From NCBI RefSeq assembly GCF_029338295.1, contig NZ_CP119793.1, positions 248,001 through 312,000 on the forward strand: a stretch of 64,000 nt of DNA, written 5' to 3'. This document shows, in pieces, positions 1 through 10,001 of this stretch. Below the pieces are notes generated by a model, which was not told the origin of the DNA, did no database searches, and was given only the letters and a program-made list of their open reading frames with translations. Both the position numbers and the translations under genes were made by a program. Position 1 is the stretch's first letter. Each line of letters begins with the position of its first letter. Origin of the DNA: Haladaptatus sp. QDMS2 (GTDB lineage: Archaea > Halobacteriota > Halobacteria > Halobacteriales > Halococcaceae).

Positions 1-320
1 GAGGCAACGATGTTTTGGACGATGACCTCGGGGTCGTCGTCGACGGCGACGCCGAGCGTGCGGAGTTCGTCGAAGACCCGCTGGCAGGCGGCGTGGACGC
101 CGTCGACCGATTTCGCGCCTGTACACACGATTTTACCGGAGCGGAAGATGAGCGTCGCGGCTTTGGGGTTTTGGAGGCGGTAGACGACACCGGGGAAGTT
201 TTCGGGGTTGTAATCGGCTCCCTGGAGATCCTTCGCGAGTTGTTCGAGTTCGAGTTCGGTCCCGATGCCGGTCGATGCGACGACGTTCTCAATCTTGATG
301 GTCTCGGTGGGGTCTCCCAT
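1..320 (-). CDS. tbp: TATA-binding protein TBP (N-terminal part)
   Basis: Read on the minus strand from the ATG at 318-320, the frame stays open to the window edge (106 codons visible). The product begins MGDPTETIKIENVVAS and contains the TBP repeat signature around 'YNPENFPGVVYRL', 'AATLIFRSGKIV' and 'CTGAKS'. TBP binds the archaeal TATA box and recruits TFB and RNA polymerase. Only the first of the two imperfect repeats and the start of the second ('EVIVQNIVAS') lie in the window. Haloarchaea carry several TBP paralogues, often on secondary replicons, so this may be an accessory copy. The family call is firm; the paralogue type cannot be told. Confidence 0.93.
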   Translation of the reverse strand, partial: MGDPTETIKIENVVASTGIGTELELEQLAKDLQGADYNPENFPGVVYRLQNPKAATLIFRSGKIVCTGAKSVDGVHAACQRVFDELRTLGVAVDDDPEVIVQNIVA

Positions 321-779
321 TACGTCAGTAGCTTGTGCTATGAAGACGCACATACCTGTGGGTAGGGGAGAATCCGGTGGTGAAAGAGCGTATGACTCCC
401 TCGGGAGAGCTACCGACACGTGACGTGTTGGTCCGGGGAGCGTGCTGAAATGAGAGCGCGAGTCGGTCACCGACCACACCGGGATCGGGAGAGCGAACGG
501 CCCTTTCAATGTCATCTACCACTTGAGTGCGGAGGCGGAAAAGGGCCCCCAATAGCGGACACAGACGGTATGATCCGGTTCCGCTCGTCTGACCGCTTGA
601 ACAGGGTATCCCTCCCGGAAGCAGAGAAAGCGTCTAATGGCACCGAGATCTCCAGAGCGGATGGTCACGGAGATGGATGACGTATTCTACAGAAGGAACA
701 AGGCGAGTGCCTCGGGGCTTGTCCCCGAGGTACTTCACCGGCTTCCACACATTCGGTGGAGCGAGTGGACGAAGGTGAC
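321..779. other. Intergenic region without a convincing gene
   Basis: The open frames here show no haloarchaeal protein character and overlap in several frames. The stretch holds the upstream region of the TBP gene and, towards the right, one isolated insertion-sequence end hairpin. I see no other feature. Confidence 0.5.
710..730 (-). repeat. Solo IS1341/IS605-type end hairpin
   Basis: CCTCGGGG-CTTGT-CCCCGAGG is a perfect hairpin with the form of the termini of haloarchaeal tnpB elements, but no tnpB is next to it. The 19 bases at 719-737 recur inverted at 9142-9160, which suggests that both are relics of one element family. Confidence 0.55.
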
Positions 780-1580
780 CTACTCTGGAAGGGCTGCCGG
801 AGTTATCAGGGTGGCCTGTTCCTGGTAGCCATCCATCTGCGCTTCGACCCACGAACGGATGGTCTCGTTCTCAGTTTCAATGAGTGCATACTCGCGCATC
901 TGTTCGTCGTACGGGAAGATGACGGCGATCTCGTCGAACAGTGCAAACCCGATTGGAACCTCGCCATCGTAGCGATAAATGGTCATCTTCCCTGATTCAA
1001 GCAGCTCGCGGGCTATCTCAGCGGCCCCGGGCTGTGAAATGATCGCGTCGAAGGCAGCCGCCGATACAATCGCCTCTTGGGTCTGTCCGCCTTCGATGAC
1101 GAGCTCGTGCGTTTTCGGGAGCAGGTCGGGATAGAAATTTGCTGTTAGAGAGCGGGCGTGCGACGCCTCCATCGCGAGCGTTTCCGCACGTCGGGCGTGG
1201 GCGAAAATGTCGGGCGGTTGTGGAGCCGTAATTCGCGCATCGCCGAACATTCGAACGTCGAAGTCCATCTCGTCAAGCGGAAGGATCGTTTCGAGTTCTG
1301 CTAACATCTGAATCGTTTCAACGGTATCCAATAACACGCCGAATTCGTCTGCCAACAGTGACCCGAGCCGAGTGAGATGATAGCGTCTTTCTCTTTTTTT
1401 GATCCAACGACGATCCTCGAAGTCCTCAAGAATTCGTCCGAGGGTCGGTTGGGAGACACCGGTCAAATCGTGCAACTCTCCCCGTGTGTAGGGTTCGACA
1501 GTCAATGCTTCCAGTACCGTCACTCGGTTCTCCGAGCTGGCTAAAAATTCGACATCGTCAAGTGGTGTGTTCGAAACCAT
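780..1580 (-). CDS. FilR1-like winged-helix transcriptional regulator
   Basis: 266 aa. Residues about 10-75 form a winged helix ('RGELHDLTGVSQPTLGRIL' is the recognition helix region, followed by a wing 'RERRYHLT'). The rest matches the middle/C-terminal domain layout of the haloarchaeal regulators related to methanogenesis regulator FilR1, thought to bind a small ligand. It probably controls its own promoter and the divergent genes at 1666 onward. ATG at 1578-1580. The partner gene across the divergent promoter begins with a paralogous but truncated copy of the same DNA-binding domain. The ligand is unknown. Confidence 0.85.
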   Translation of the reverse strand: MVSNTPLDDVEFLASSENRVTVLEALTVEPYTRGELHDLTGVSQPTLGRILEDFEDRRWIKKRERRYHLTRLGSLLADEFGVLLDTVETIQMLAELETILPLDEMDFDVRMFGDARITAPQPPDIFAHARRAETLAMEASHARSLTANFYPDLLPKTHELVIEGGQTQEAIVSAAAFDAIISQPGAAEIARELLESGKMTIYRYDGEVPIGFALFDEIAVIFPYDEQMREYALIETENETIRSWVEAQMDGYQEQATLITPAALPE

Positions 1581-1665
1581 GAATTCCTCGGCGAACAGTT
1601 ACTGCGTCGCTCTCCTCTACATACACCGGCCACACCTATTAGGCTTCAGCCAGGTTCTATCGCTC

Positions 1666-2115
1666 ATGCGGATAGTACTCGACGACGTGGGCTTCCGCTC
1701 GCCGACAAATCGTCGGGGACGAGTGCTTGCTCTCCTGGCGGACGGTGACCTAACCCGGAGCGAGATTCGGGCGACGACCGACATCCCGCAGCCGACGCTG
1801 GGCCGAATCCTCGATGCCGGTATCAAGCGGAACTGGGCGACGACGGAGGGACAAACGTACCGGTTGTTGCCGTTCAGCAAAGTTCGCGCCAAGAAGGTCT
1901 GTGACCGCTTGACCATCGTTGAATCGATGCAGAATCTCGACGTTCAGGGTCGCAAATTTCGGACGCCGACGCCGAGAATTTCATTACGTGACGAGTACTC
2001 ACGGCTCGAAAACCTGTCATCGAGAGTGATGATATGGCGAGCGGTCGCACTAGTAGTCATGGCAACACACAACCGTTTCATCACCCGAACCATCCTCGCC
2101 TCCCGCGAGGAGCCC
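1666..2115 (+). pseudogene. Truncated FilR1-like HTH domain, in frame with the next gene
   Basis: From the ATG at 1666 the frame encodes about 110 residues homologous to the winged helix of the divergent regulator: 'EIRATTDIPQPTLGRILDAG' aligns with 'ELHDLTGVSQPTLGRILEDF'. The ligand-binding part is missing. Instead the frame runs without a stop into the small membrane protein that begins at 2116. I read this as a remnant left by a deletion that removed the rest of a paralogous regulator and part of an intergenic region. An alternative is a real 274-residue HTH-membrane fusion (1666-2490). Confidence 0.6.
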
Positions 2116-2490
2116 ATGACCCGCCTGCACTGGGTCGCCGCCGGGCTCGCCGTGACGACGGGGCTCGTCCACCTGTACCTCTACTGGGTGCAGGGGTTCG
2201 TCCCGTTCTTGCTCGCCAGCCTCGGCTTCCTCGGCATCGTCGCGGTCCTCGTGGTGGGCGTGAACCGCCGCTTGCTCTACGCGGGTAGCGTCCCGTTCAC
2301 CACCGTCCAGATTGCCGTCTGGGTCGTCCAGGGCATGCCCGAGTTCGCCCTCGGCGTCGCTGACAAGACCGTCCAGGTCGCGCTCATCGTCGTGCTCGCG
2401 TACCTGTTCGTGACCGAGCGCCGGGCGAAGCGCGCGCGCACCACCGACACGTCGACCACTCCCGTCGCGCCCGTCGCGACGGGCCGGTAG
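2116..2490 (+). CDS. Small membrane protein (DUF7475-like) beside halocyanin
   Basis: 124 aa from the ATG at 2116, which follows a GAGGAG ribosome-binding-like stretch; an ATG at 2059 is possible. Four hydrophobic segments are visible: 'WVAAGLAVTTGLVHLYLYW', 'FLLASLGFLGIVAVLVVGV', 'LYAGSVPFTTVQIAVWVV' and 'VQVALIVVLAYLFV'. The arrangement resembles the haloarchaeal DUF7475 membrane proteins commonly found with blue copper proteins. It ends 8 nt before the halocyanin start, so the two are probably cotranscribed and work together in the membrane. The family name is from memory. Confidence 0.75.
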   Translation: MTRLHWVAAGLAVTTGLVHLYLYWVQGFVPFLLASLGFLGIVAVLVVGVNRRLLYAGSVPFTTVQIAVWVVQGMPEFALGVADKTVQVALIVVLAYLFVTERRAKRARTTDTSTTPVAPVATGR

Positions 2491-2498
2491 GTGAGAAC

Positions 2499-2969
2499 AT
2501 GCACCTGACCCGCCGGACCTACCTGCAGGGGATGGGCGCGCTCGCGCTCGTCGGGGCTACGGGCCTCGCCGGGTGTGGCGACGCCGACGCACAGACCGGG
2601 CCGTTCCTCGCGAGCGAGCCGGCCTACGACGGCTGGTTCGCCGACGTGGACTCCTACAAGGCGACCTACGACCGCCGCGGCGAGCCCGCGGTGACGGTGA
2701 CCGTCGGCGCGAAGGATACGATGGGCTATTTCGAGTTCGCCCCCGTCGCCGTGGCGGTTTCGCCCGGCACGACCGTCACATGGGAGTGGTCGGGCAAGGG
2801 CGGTGCCCACGACGTGGTCGAGCTGGAGGGCGCGTTCAAGTCACCCTACACCGACCACGCCGAGACGACGTTCGCCCACACCTTCGACGCTCCAGGCGTC
2901 TACAAGTACTACTGCACGCCGCACCGCGGCATGGGGATGAAGGGTGCGATCGTGGTCATGGAGCAATGA
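2499..2969 (+). CDS. Halocyanin-type blue copper lipoprotein
   Basis: 156 aa. The N-terminus has a twin arginine (R5 R6), a hydrophobic stretch and a lipobox ending at C26 ('TGLAGC'), so it is likely exported by Tat and anchored as a lipoprotein outside the cell. The plastocyanin-like domain shows the type-1 copper ligands H104 ('GGAHDVV'), C139 and H142 ('YYCTPHRG') and a Met at 145 or 147. Halocyanins carry single electrons between membrane respiratory complexes. It lies just behind the small membrane protein gene, which may be its partner. GC content is higher than in the flanking DNA. Confidence 0.93.
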   Translation: MHLTRRTYLQGMGALALVGATGLAGCGDADAQTGPFLASEPAYDGWFADVDSYKATYDRRGEPAVTVTVGAKDTMGYFEFAPVAVAVSPGTTVTWEWSGKGGAHDVVELEGAFKSPYTDHAETTFAHTFDAPGVYKYYCTPHRGMGMKGAIVVMEQ

Positions 2970-3190
2970 GCACGTTACAGATTCTCAGAAATTTCTGGGA
3001 GCGACCCGCAAAGGAATCTAAGTGAGGAGCGATTTGAGAGGAGGAGAGTCGAACAGGGTGTGCTCTTCTGTCCGACTCTTCGATTAACAGTCCTGCTGCA
3101 TACACCCGCTGAGTCGGTCACACCATCCTGATAGCATTTGAGTGAAGGTCACCGAAGCCACACAGTTCAGTCGACACCAGGAGTAAGCTA

Positions 3191-4593
<1,403 letters not shown>

Positions 4594-4665
4594 TTTCCGC
4601 CTTGCAGTCAGTATGAGGCTGGTATTAAAAACGGAAGACGAACGAACGTGCTGGTAGACGTCCCC

Positions 4666-5549
4666 ATGGCCGATCATTACGCTGACCTCGAGGAACTCCG
4701 ACCGCGTGGCGAGGCGACACAGATTCCCGACAGTGAACTCACCAGCAACGATCATCGCGAGACATCCAGCGACCGACCCGGGGAGACACCCGCGGGCTAT
4801 CCAGTCGACGCAGGCCCACCAGCGACCGAATGTGCTTCCTGTGGTGCATCGATACCAGCCAGCAGACGAAGTGCCGGTTCTATCTCACGAATCATCTCGG
4901 GACGTCCACCGATAACCAGCAGCCCGCAGACACCGAGTGGACACTCCTTCACGTCGTCCAGCTGCTCGTCGAGGCCTCGACCGTCTATCACGCCCTCGCG
5001 AAGGGCGCTGCGGCAGCGACCCTCCTCGCGAAGCCCGACAGAGATCCAGCCGTCGACGACTGCCAGCTGCTCTCCGAGTTCGACGACGCAGCTGCCGCGC
5101 AACTGACCGACGAGTGGCCCTCGCTTCCTGACGCCGTCCGGGCGACCTCCGAGCGTGGTGACCGGCTCCTTGCGGTGGCTCGTGAACGGACTCCCTGGAC
5201 TGAGCCGACCGAGGCGCCACGTGGAGAGGCTCACACGACGTTCCTCTACGACGAGGAGGGTCACAGCATCCGCGACAGAGATCGGCTTACAGGCCTCCTT
5301 GAGAGCGCCGAGACCGACGCCTGGTTGGTGCCAGCGATTGCACTCCAGCGTTCAGTCGACGACGCGCAGTCCGAGAGTCGGCAACCCAGTGTTCCCTCGA
5401 AAACGCGGCTTGACTGTCGCAGCTGCGGCCGAACGACTGTGCATCAGTTCCAAGAGTTCGAGTCGGTCCCAGCTGAGAACTGGACTGGGCAGCCGATGTG
5501 GGAGTGCCAGGTGTGCCAGTCACCTCGTCACGGGCCAGATCCTGAATAG
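4666..5549 (+). pseudogene. Double zinc-ribbon plasmid protein, frameshifted
   Basis: The frame opening at ATG 4666 encodes 'MADHYADLEELRPRGEA' and reaches a zinc ribbon 'CASCGASIPAS'. The continuation 'QTKCRF', with its downstream protein, lies in another frame from about 4860. One missing base explains the shift. The next expected Cys is also changed to Tyr ('CRFYLTNHLG'). The second part (to 5549) has a 'FLYDEEGHSIRDRDRL...WLVPA' motif, also seen in the gene at 23121, and a C-terminal ribbon ('CRSCG', 'CQVCQ'). Function unknown. As it stands the full product cannot be made, though the second frame has its own possible starts. Confidence 0.72.
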
Positions 5550-5570
5550 GAGAATCGGTTGGATACGGAC

Positions 5571-5610
5571 TTAACCAACATAGGATACCTATACGAAGGG
5601 TGTTGGTTAA
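5571..5610. promoter_or_regulatory. Operator-like inverted repeat TTAACCAACA-N20-TGTTGGTTAA (copy A)
   Basis: Perfect 10-bp arms with a 20-bp spacer. Four more copies occur at 37608, 42004, 42079 and 49300, with spacers of 20-22 bp. The arm centres are about three helical turns apart, as expected for a protein binding both half sites on one face. Confidence 0.7.
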
Positions 5611-5669
5611 GGTTGATGCAGGCTTGGGCGGGAGGCATCGGAATACCTGCATTGTTTTTCTGCGTTCTG

Positions 5670-5706
5670 GTGTGCGAACGAGACGCGGCGCGTCTCGTTA
5701 ACGCCG
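5670..5706 (-). repeat. Solo copy of IS605 left-end palindrome
   Basis: This 37-bp stretch matches, in inverse orientation, 35 of 37 bases at 15318-15354 beside the IS605 element. Its core AACGAGACGCG-GCGCGTCTCGTT is palindromic. No transposase gene is adjacent, so it is a relic or an excised end. Confidence 0.6.
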
Positions 5707-5727
5707 GGAGTCGGCGAGGCGCGCATA

Positions 5728-5916
5728 ATGGACCCACGAGACACGCCTGGATATCGACTGCATCGCGCTCTGAGTAACCTCAACAGCATCGAGATCGACC
5801 AACTGGATGACCCCGACCGAAAACGACTCGCTGAAGCGACGACGCTTCTGGAACAGGTGGGACTGCTCACCCGGCGAAGTGCTTTGGATGAGACCGACGT
5901 TGAAGTAGAATCCTGA
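5728..5916 (+). CDS. Small hypothetical haloarchaeal protein
   Basis: 62 aa beginning MDPRDTPGYRLHRAL. It is acidic and helical ('LNSIEIDQLDDPDRKRLAEA', then 'TTLLEQVGLL') and has no membrane segment or Cys. Composition and codon use fit a real haloarchaeal gene. The ATG follows GCGCATA, 118 bp after the TTAACCAACA inverted repeat at 5571. Function unknown. It may be a small DNA-binding or antitoxin-like protein, but nothing proves that. Confidence 0.55.
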   Translation: MDPRDTPGYRLHRALSNLNSIEIDQLDDPDRKRLAEATTLLEQVGLLTRRSALDETDVEVES

Positions 5917-6055
5917 CCACACGCCCCATCTAGTGCGTGCATTCATCTGCAGAACACAGCTGTTCATGGCCGAGTAGAAGTGCAATTGGTAGTTCGTGGC
6001 CAAAACAAGTACGAGCGGAACCAATTGTCACGTACTGCTGAACTGTCGAATTCCT

Positions 6056-6075
6056 CCCACGGCTAAAGCCGTGGG
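6056..6075. repeat. Solo IS end hairpin
   Basis: CCCACGGC-TAAA-GCCGTGGG, preceded by ATTCCT and followed by CTTTCTCCTTG, has the same layout as the left ends at 41368 and 43979. No tnpA or tnpB adjoins it. It sits 66 bp before the CBS gene and may contribute to that gene's leader. Confidence 0.6.
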
Positions 6076-6141
6076 CTTTCTCCTTGCATCTGTGTGAGAC
6101 AAGCATAACCGTCCTCCACCCCTCCCACTAGAGAGTTACTC

Positions 6142-7353
6142 ATGGATATCTCCGAGATCCTCTCCACGAAGTTCACCGAGTTCGATATTGGGACACCGCT
6201 CTCGAAGGTCGCCGGCGTATTCGAGAATCAAGAACTCGATGCCGTCGTGGTGACGGACGGTGACGAGTATCGTGGTGTCGTCAGCCGCCGACAGTTGGCT
6301 TCCTCGTCCAATCAGCCTTCTGCGAAGGTCGGCTCACAGATACAGCATGTCCCGACTGTTGAACGCACAGAGGACGTTCGGGAGGTCGCGCGGCTCATGA
6401 TCGGCAGTGACGCCAAAACGCTTCCCGTACTGGATGACGACCGTCCCGTCGGTGTGGTGACCGCAAATGCTGTTCTCGAGGCCGTCCGCCCCTTCCTCGA
6501 TGCGGTGACCGTCGCAGATGCGTATTCGTCCAAGCTGGTCAGCGCGACCTCCGAGACGACAATTGGAAAAGCCCTCAACATGCTTCGGGAATCCGGCATC
6601 GCCCATCTCCCTGTTATCGACGGAGACGAGCTCGTGGGAATGCTGAGTCTGTACGACGTCATCGAATTCACGACGCGGGGCGGTAACAAGAGTCAGGGCG
6701 GTTCGTCGGGCGGCTTCGGTGGTCGCGGTGGCGGGGGGCAGAACCGTGGCGGATTCGGTGCGCGTGAGGGTAATGCCGACCGGATGCTCGATCTGCCGGT
6801 GCAGAATTTGATGTCCGATGCAGTGGTGACGGTTCGGCGAAGCGCCCCGCTCGACGAGGTCGTCGAAACGATGTTCGAACATGAGATCTCATCGCTCGTC
6901 GTCACAGCCGACGAAACTGATGACCCGGTCGGTATCATCACGAAGACGGACGTCATTGAGGCGCTTACTTGGGAACGCGGCGACCGGAACGCCGTGCAGG
7001 TGTTTGGCCTCGACCTGCTGGAGGAAATGGACTACGATGACGTCTCCGCGCTGATCGAGAATATGACCTCGAAGTATGGTGAGATGACCGTCATCAAGGC
7101 CAGCATCGAACTGCAGGAGCATAAGGAACAGAGCCGGGGTGTACCGCTGGTGCTGGCACGGATTCGGCTGGTCACCGACCGTGGCTACTTCACGGCCGAT
7201 GGCGAAGGCTACGGTGCCTCCCACGCGCTTCGACTCGCTGCGAACGCGGTCGAGCGCCAGCTCCTCAAAGGGAAGACGTACGGTCAGTCGAAGAAGCATC
7301 CCGACACTGACGAGCAAGAACAGCTCTACGGCTGGTGGCTCGGGGGTGAATAG
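6142..7353 (+). CDS. Four-CBS-domain protein with HPF/RaiA-like C-terminus
   Basis: 403 aa. CBS-type repeats are at about residues 8-60, 65-115, 120-175 and 215-275 ('LPVLDDDRPVGVVTANAVLE', 'LPVIDGDELVGMLSLYDVIE', 'DDPVGIITKTDVIEALTWER'). A Gly-rich linker (about 178-207) joins the second pair. The last 110 residues ('KASIELQEHKEQSRGVPLVL', 'RIRLVTDRGYFTADGEGYGA', 'RQLLKGKTYG') resemble the fold of ribosome-hibernation factors of the HPF/RaiA group. CBS pairs bind adenosyl ligands, so the likely role is to link adenylate state to ribosome binding; that is inference. ATG at 6142, with a solo hairpin upstream. Confidence 0.85.
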   Translation: MDISEILSTKFTEFDIGTPLSKVAGVFENQELDAVVVTDGDEYRGVVSRRQLASSSNQPSAKVGSQIQHVPTVERTEDVREVARLMIGSDAKTLPVLDDDRPVGVVTANAVLEAVRPFLDAVTVADAYSSKLVSATSETTIGKALNMLRESGIAHLPVIDGDELVGMLSLYDVIEFTTRGGNKSQGGSSGGFGGRGGGGQNRGGFGAREGNADRMLDLPVQNLMSDAVVTVRRSAPLDEVVETMFEHEISSLVVTADETDDPVGIITKTDVIEALTWERGDRNAVQVFGLDLLEEMDYDDVSALIENMTSKYGEMTVIKASIELQEHKEQSRGVPLVLARIRLVTDRGYFTADGEGYGASHALRLAANAVERQLLKGKTYGQSKKHPDTDEQEQLYGWWLGGE

Positions 7354-7404
7354 TGTCAAAGGGAGCGAATACGCTGATACGACTCCCCCTCGAATGGATA
7401 AAGT

Positions 7405-7638
7405 ATGCCAACCCACCGCCATGGAACGCAGTCATTCATCGACTTCATGCAGACGTATCTCCAGGACCATCCAAAACGCTGCAAAGAGTGTGGAACCGTT
7501 GCCCGCGCCCGGTCGGAATGGCGCATAGAAAAACGTGGTGAGGACGGCCTTCACTTTGTACATACCTGCCCACGGTGTGGCGCGGAGAACGACGTGTTTC
7601 TCAACCTTGCCCCAGAACACGAACGATCTCGGGAGTAG
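7405..7638 (+). CDS. Small zinc-finger protein (HVO_0649-like)
   Basis: 77 aa with two CxxC knuckles, 'CKECGTVARARSEW' and 'CPRCGAENDVFLNL', forming one treble-clef or ribbon-type zinc site. The N-terminal part is basic ('MPTHRHGTQSFIDFMQTYLQ'). Haloarchaea encode many such two-CPxCG-like small proteins, several shown to affect growth, motility or biofilm. This one recalls the HVO_0649 type. It follows the CBS gene by 51 nt and may share its transcript. Confidence 0.75.
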   Translation: MPTHRHGTQSFIDFMQTYLQDHPKRCKECGTVARARSEWRIEKRGEDGLHFVHTCPRCGAENDVFLNLAPEHERSRE

Positions 7639-7743
7639 GGAGGGCTATGTCCAACGTCTCACGTACTATTGGTTCAAACACCTCAGATTCTGCTACGTCA
7701 CGTCGGGGTCTGGGATTCATGCGACGCGAAACGGAGTAATCGT

Positions 7744-8994
7744 ATGCAAGAATTCACGATCGGAGTCCAACAGCAGATAGCTGCCTCGGAGACACCAAGT
7801 GCAGAGTTTCAGGCACTCCCATGGACACGACAACGAGTCGTATTCTTCCAGCTACCCGAGTCGATCCAGCGAGACGTACTCGATGATATGAATCGGCAGG
7901 AAGTCCGGCGATTTATCCGCCGACTCGATCCCGACGACGCGACCGACGTGGTTGGATTACTCGACGAGGATACTCAGGAGGCCGTACTCAGTCAGCTCGA
8001 TTCCGACCGAAGGGAGCGGATTGAGTTCCTCTTGAAGTTCAGCCCGGACAGCGCCGCCGGTATGATGGATCTCGGCTACGTCACCGTCGACAAGGACCAG
8101 GGATTCGAGGAGGTGGCACGGCTCGTCCGACGCCACGAGGGTCGAACGGGGCGCTTCCCGACCGTCTTGGTCACCGATGGCGACGAGGTGTTGGGGGAGT
8201 TACCTGGTCATACCCTGGCCCTGGCTGGCCACAGGCCGGCGGTCATCACCGAATATCTTCGCCCCACCCCAACGGTTCGATACGAACAGTCCGACTCGGA
8301 GGTTATCGAGGTGTTCAGGACCAACCCGCAGAGTAAAATCGTCGTTCTCGACGAAGACGACAGTATTCTCGGAGTCATCTACGCGGACGACCTCTTGCAG
8401 GCCATCGAGGAAGCGGCCGGCCAGACACTCTATGAGTTCACTGGTGTTGACGAGCAGGAGAGCGTTCTCGATGGCGCCTTCGAGAAGGTTCGCCGGCGGT
8501 ACAGGTGGCTCATCATCAACCTCGGGACCGCCTTCCTCGCTGCGGCGACTGTCGGGTTATTCGAAGACACAATCGCGGCGTTGACGCTGCTGGCAATCTA
8601 CATGCCAGTCGTCGCCGGGATGGGTGGGAACGCCGGCACGCAGTCGATGGCCGTGACGGTCCGCGGAATCGCACTAGAGCAGATCTCGCTTCGAACAGGA
8701 AGGCGCGCCATCGGCAACGAGGTGCTTGCAGGGGGCGCAAACGGCGTGATTACCGGTAGTATCGTGGCCGTCATCGCCACCCTGTTCAACCAGAGTCCCA
8801 TGTTGGGACTGGTCATCGGAATCGCGATGGTCTTGAACCTCGTCATCGCCGGGTTCTTCGGCGCACTCGTTCCACTCGTACTGGACCGGGTCGGCTACGA
8901 TCCGGCAACCTCTGCGACCATATTCATCACAACCGCAACAGACGTCCTCGGATTCTTCACATTCCTCGGATTGGCGCAGGTTGTTCTTCTCTGA
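7744..8994 (+). CDS. mgtE: MgtE-family magnesium transporter
   Basis: 416 aa from the ATG at 7744. An upstream in-frame start at 7669 would add 25 residues of poor composition. The order is as in MgtE: an N-terminal helical domain (about 10-125, 'LPESIQRDVLDDM', 'SPDSAAGMMDLGY'), a CBS pair (about 125-250) that senses Mg2+, and a membrane domain of about five helices from residue 268. That domain includes the conserved 'PVVAGMGGNAGTQSMAVTVR' and a last helix 'ATDVLGFFTFLGLAQVVLL'. It imports Mg2+ across the plasma membrane. It appears complete and unbroken. Confidence 0.95.
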   Translation: MQEFTIGVQQQIAASETPSAEFQALPWTRQRVVFFQLPESIQRDVLDDMNRQEVRRFIRRLDPDDATDVVGLLDEDTQEAVLSQLDSDRRERIEFLLKFSPDSAAGMMDLGYVTVDKDQGFEEVARLVRRHEGRTGRFPTVLVTDGDEVLGELPGHTLALAGHRPAVITEYLRPTPTVRYEQSDSEVIEVFRTNPQSKIVVLDEDDSILGVIYADDLLQAIEEAAGQTLYEFTGVDEQESVLDGAFEKVRRRYRWLIINLGTAFLAAATVGLFEDTIAALTLLAIYMPVVAGMGGNAGTQSMAVTVRGIALEQISLRTGRRAIGNEVLAGGANGVITGSIVAVIATLFNQSPMLGLVIGIAMVLNLVIAGFFGALVPLVLDRVGYDPATSATIFITTATDVLGFFTFLGLAQVVLL

Positions 8995-9321
8995 ACTGAC
9001 TGTTGGAGATCTAGTCCGTACCGGTGATCTAGCACCTATGCAGATGGGAATCGACTCATGAAATCCGCCTGAGACGATGGCGCGCTGGTACTCAGTGGGG
9101 ACCACACACGACGAAAAATGGCTCAGCAGGGCGAAAACAGAGTGAAGTACCTCGGGGACAAGTGGTTCCAGACTGCAAGCCGTCTTGGCATCACGAGAGA
9201 GCACGCTCTCTCGTACGACCTCGAGACACTCGCCTTGCTTATCTGTAGACAAAAGTGTCAATATGACCAGCCGCACCAGAGAACTACCAGGCTAGAATTC
9301 GGCCCATTGCCAGCTGATTCA
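8995..9321. other. Intergenic stretch with IS-end relic
   Basis: No convincing gene. Bases 9142-9160 repeat, inverted, the arm of the end hairpin at 719-737. A further hairpin CGAGAGAG-CA-CGCTCTCTCG lies at about 9200-9217. Both point to a degraded IS200/IS605-family end. Confidence 0.45.
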
Positions 9322-9642
9322 TTATCGGTGTATCAGTCCTAGTATTCGACTTCGAACGTCATCGGCGGAGTCGTACGTTTGGTTATCAGTTAGGGAAAAC
9401 ACTTCATCGAGGGACTCTGTTCCGCCTTGTGTTTCAATTTCGTAGTCGCCATAGGCCTCGACCAATTGATCCGTCGTGGTTGGATAAGCGTGAGTTTCGA
9501 GTGCTTCATCGAGGTCACCAAGTCGCCCACCAGGGTCACCGCTCATCGCTCGGTCTTCATGGGCGCGGTTACGTACCCCTTCTACCTCTCGTTCTGGCTG
9601 TTGTCGCTGTTCGTCGTCTCGGCTCCGTTTGTCGTCTGACAT
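9322..9642 (-). CDS. DUF5789 family protein
   Basis: 106 aa from the ATG at 9640-9642; a longer frame to 9744 is open but unlike the family. The N-terminus is a charged region ('MSDDKRSRDDEQRQQPEREV'). The C-terminal 65 residues carry the family motif 'LDEALETHAYPTTTDQLVEA', then 'SLDEVFSLTDNQTYDSADDV', and end in 'RILGLIHR'. DUF5789 proteins are small soluble haloarchaeal proteins with a DUF2795-like fold and no known activity. The gene stands alone between intergenic stretches. Confidence 0.8.
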   Translation of the reverse strand: MSDDKRSRDDEQRQQPEREVEGVRNRAHEDRAMSGDPGGRLGDLDEALETHAYPTTTDQLVEAYGDYEIETQGGTESLDEVFSLTDNQTYDSADDVRSRILGLIHR

Positions 9643-10001
9643 CCTTTCTAGTAGGCGTCCGGTTCGGATAACTGTGTGGACGCTCGGCAGTGCGAACACG
9701 GCGGGTACAGCTCGTGAGGGTAGCAGTTTGTCGAACGTACTCACTGGTCTTCGCCAATGGAGATGAACGGTCTCAACGAAAACGGCTGACGGTGCCAGCT
9801 GATGAATTCTAGGAGTACAATCAGCGTGCTCGAGTAATCTGAGAACGGGTGGTTAGACGCAAATGCCGGCGAACAGTCAGTGAACGAGAAAGCCACGAGT
9901 GCCATTCAGACAGCCGTTTCCCCTTATCAACTCGTGGAAAGAAGAGGCTATCGTGTAAACCAACTACCGGTCCATGTGGGGCTGATCCTGAGCTGGGGTC
10001 T
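9643..10001. other. Intergenic region without a convincing gene
   Basis: Open frames here are short and antisense to each other. I found no repeat or RNA gene. The left end should contain the promoter of the DUF5789 gene. Confidence 0.4.

Noticed and set aside
9118-9342. 74-aa frame 'MAQQGENRVKYLGDKW'
   Set aside because: It translates an IS-end relic; the same VKYLGDK appears antisense at the hairpin near 730. No independent protein character.
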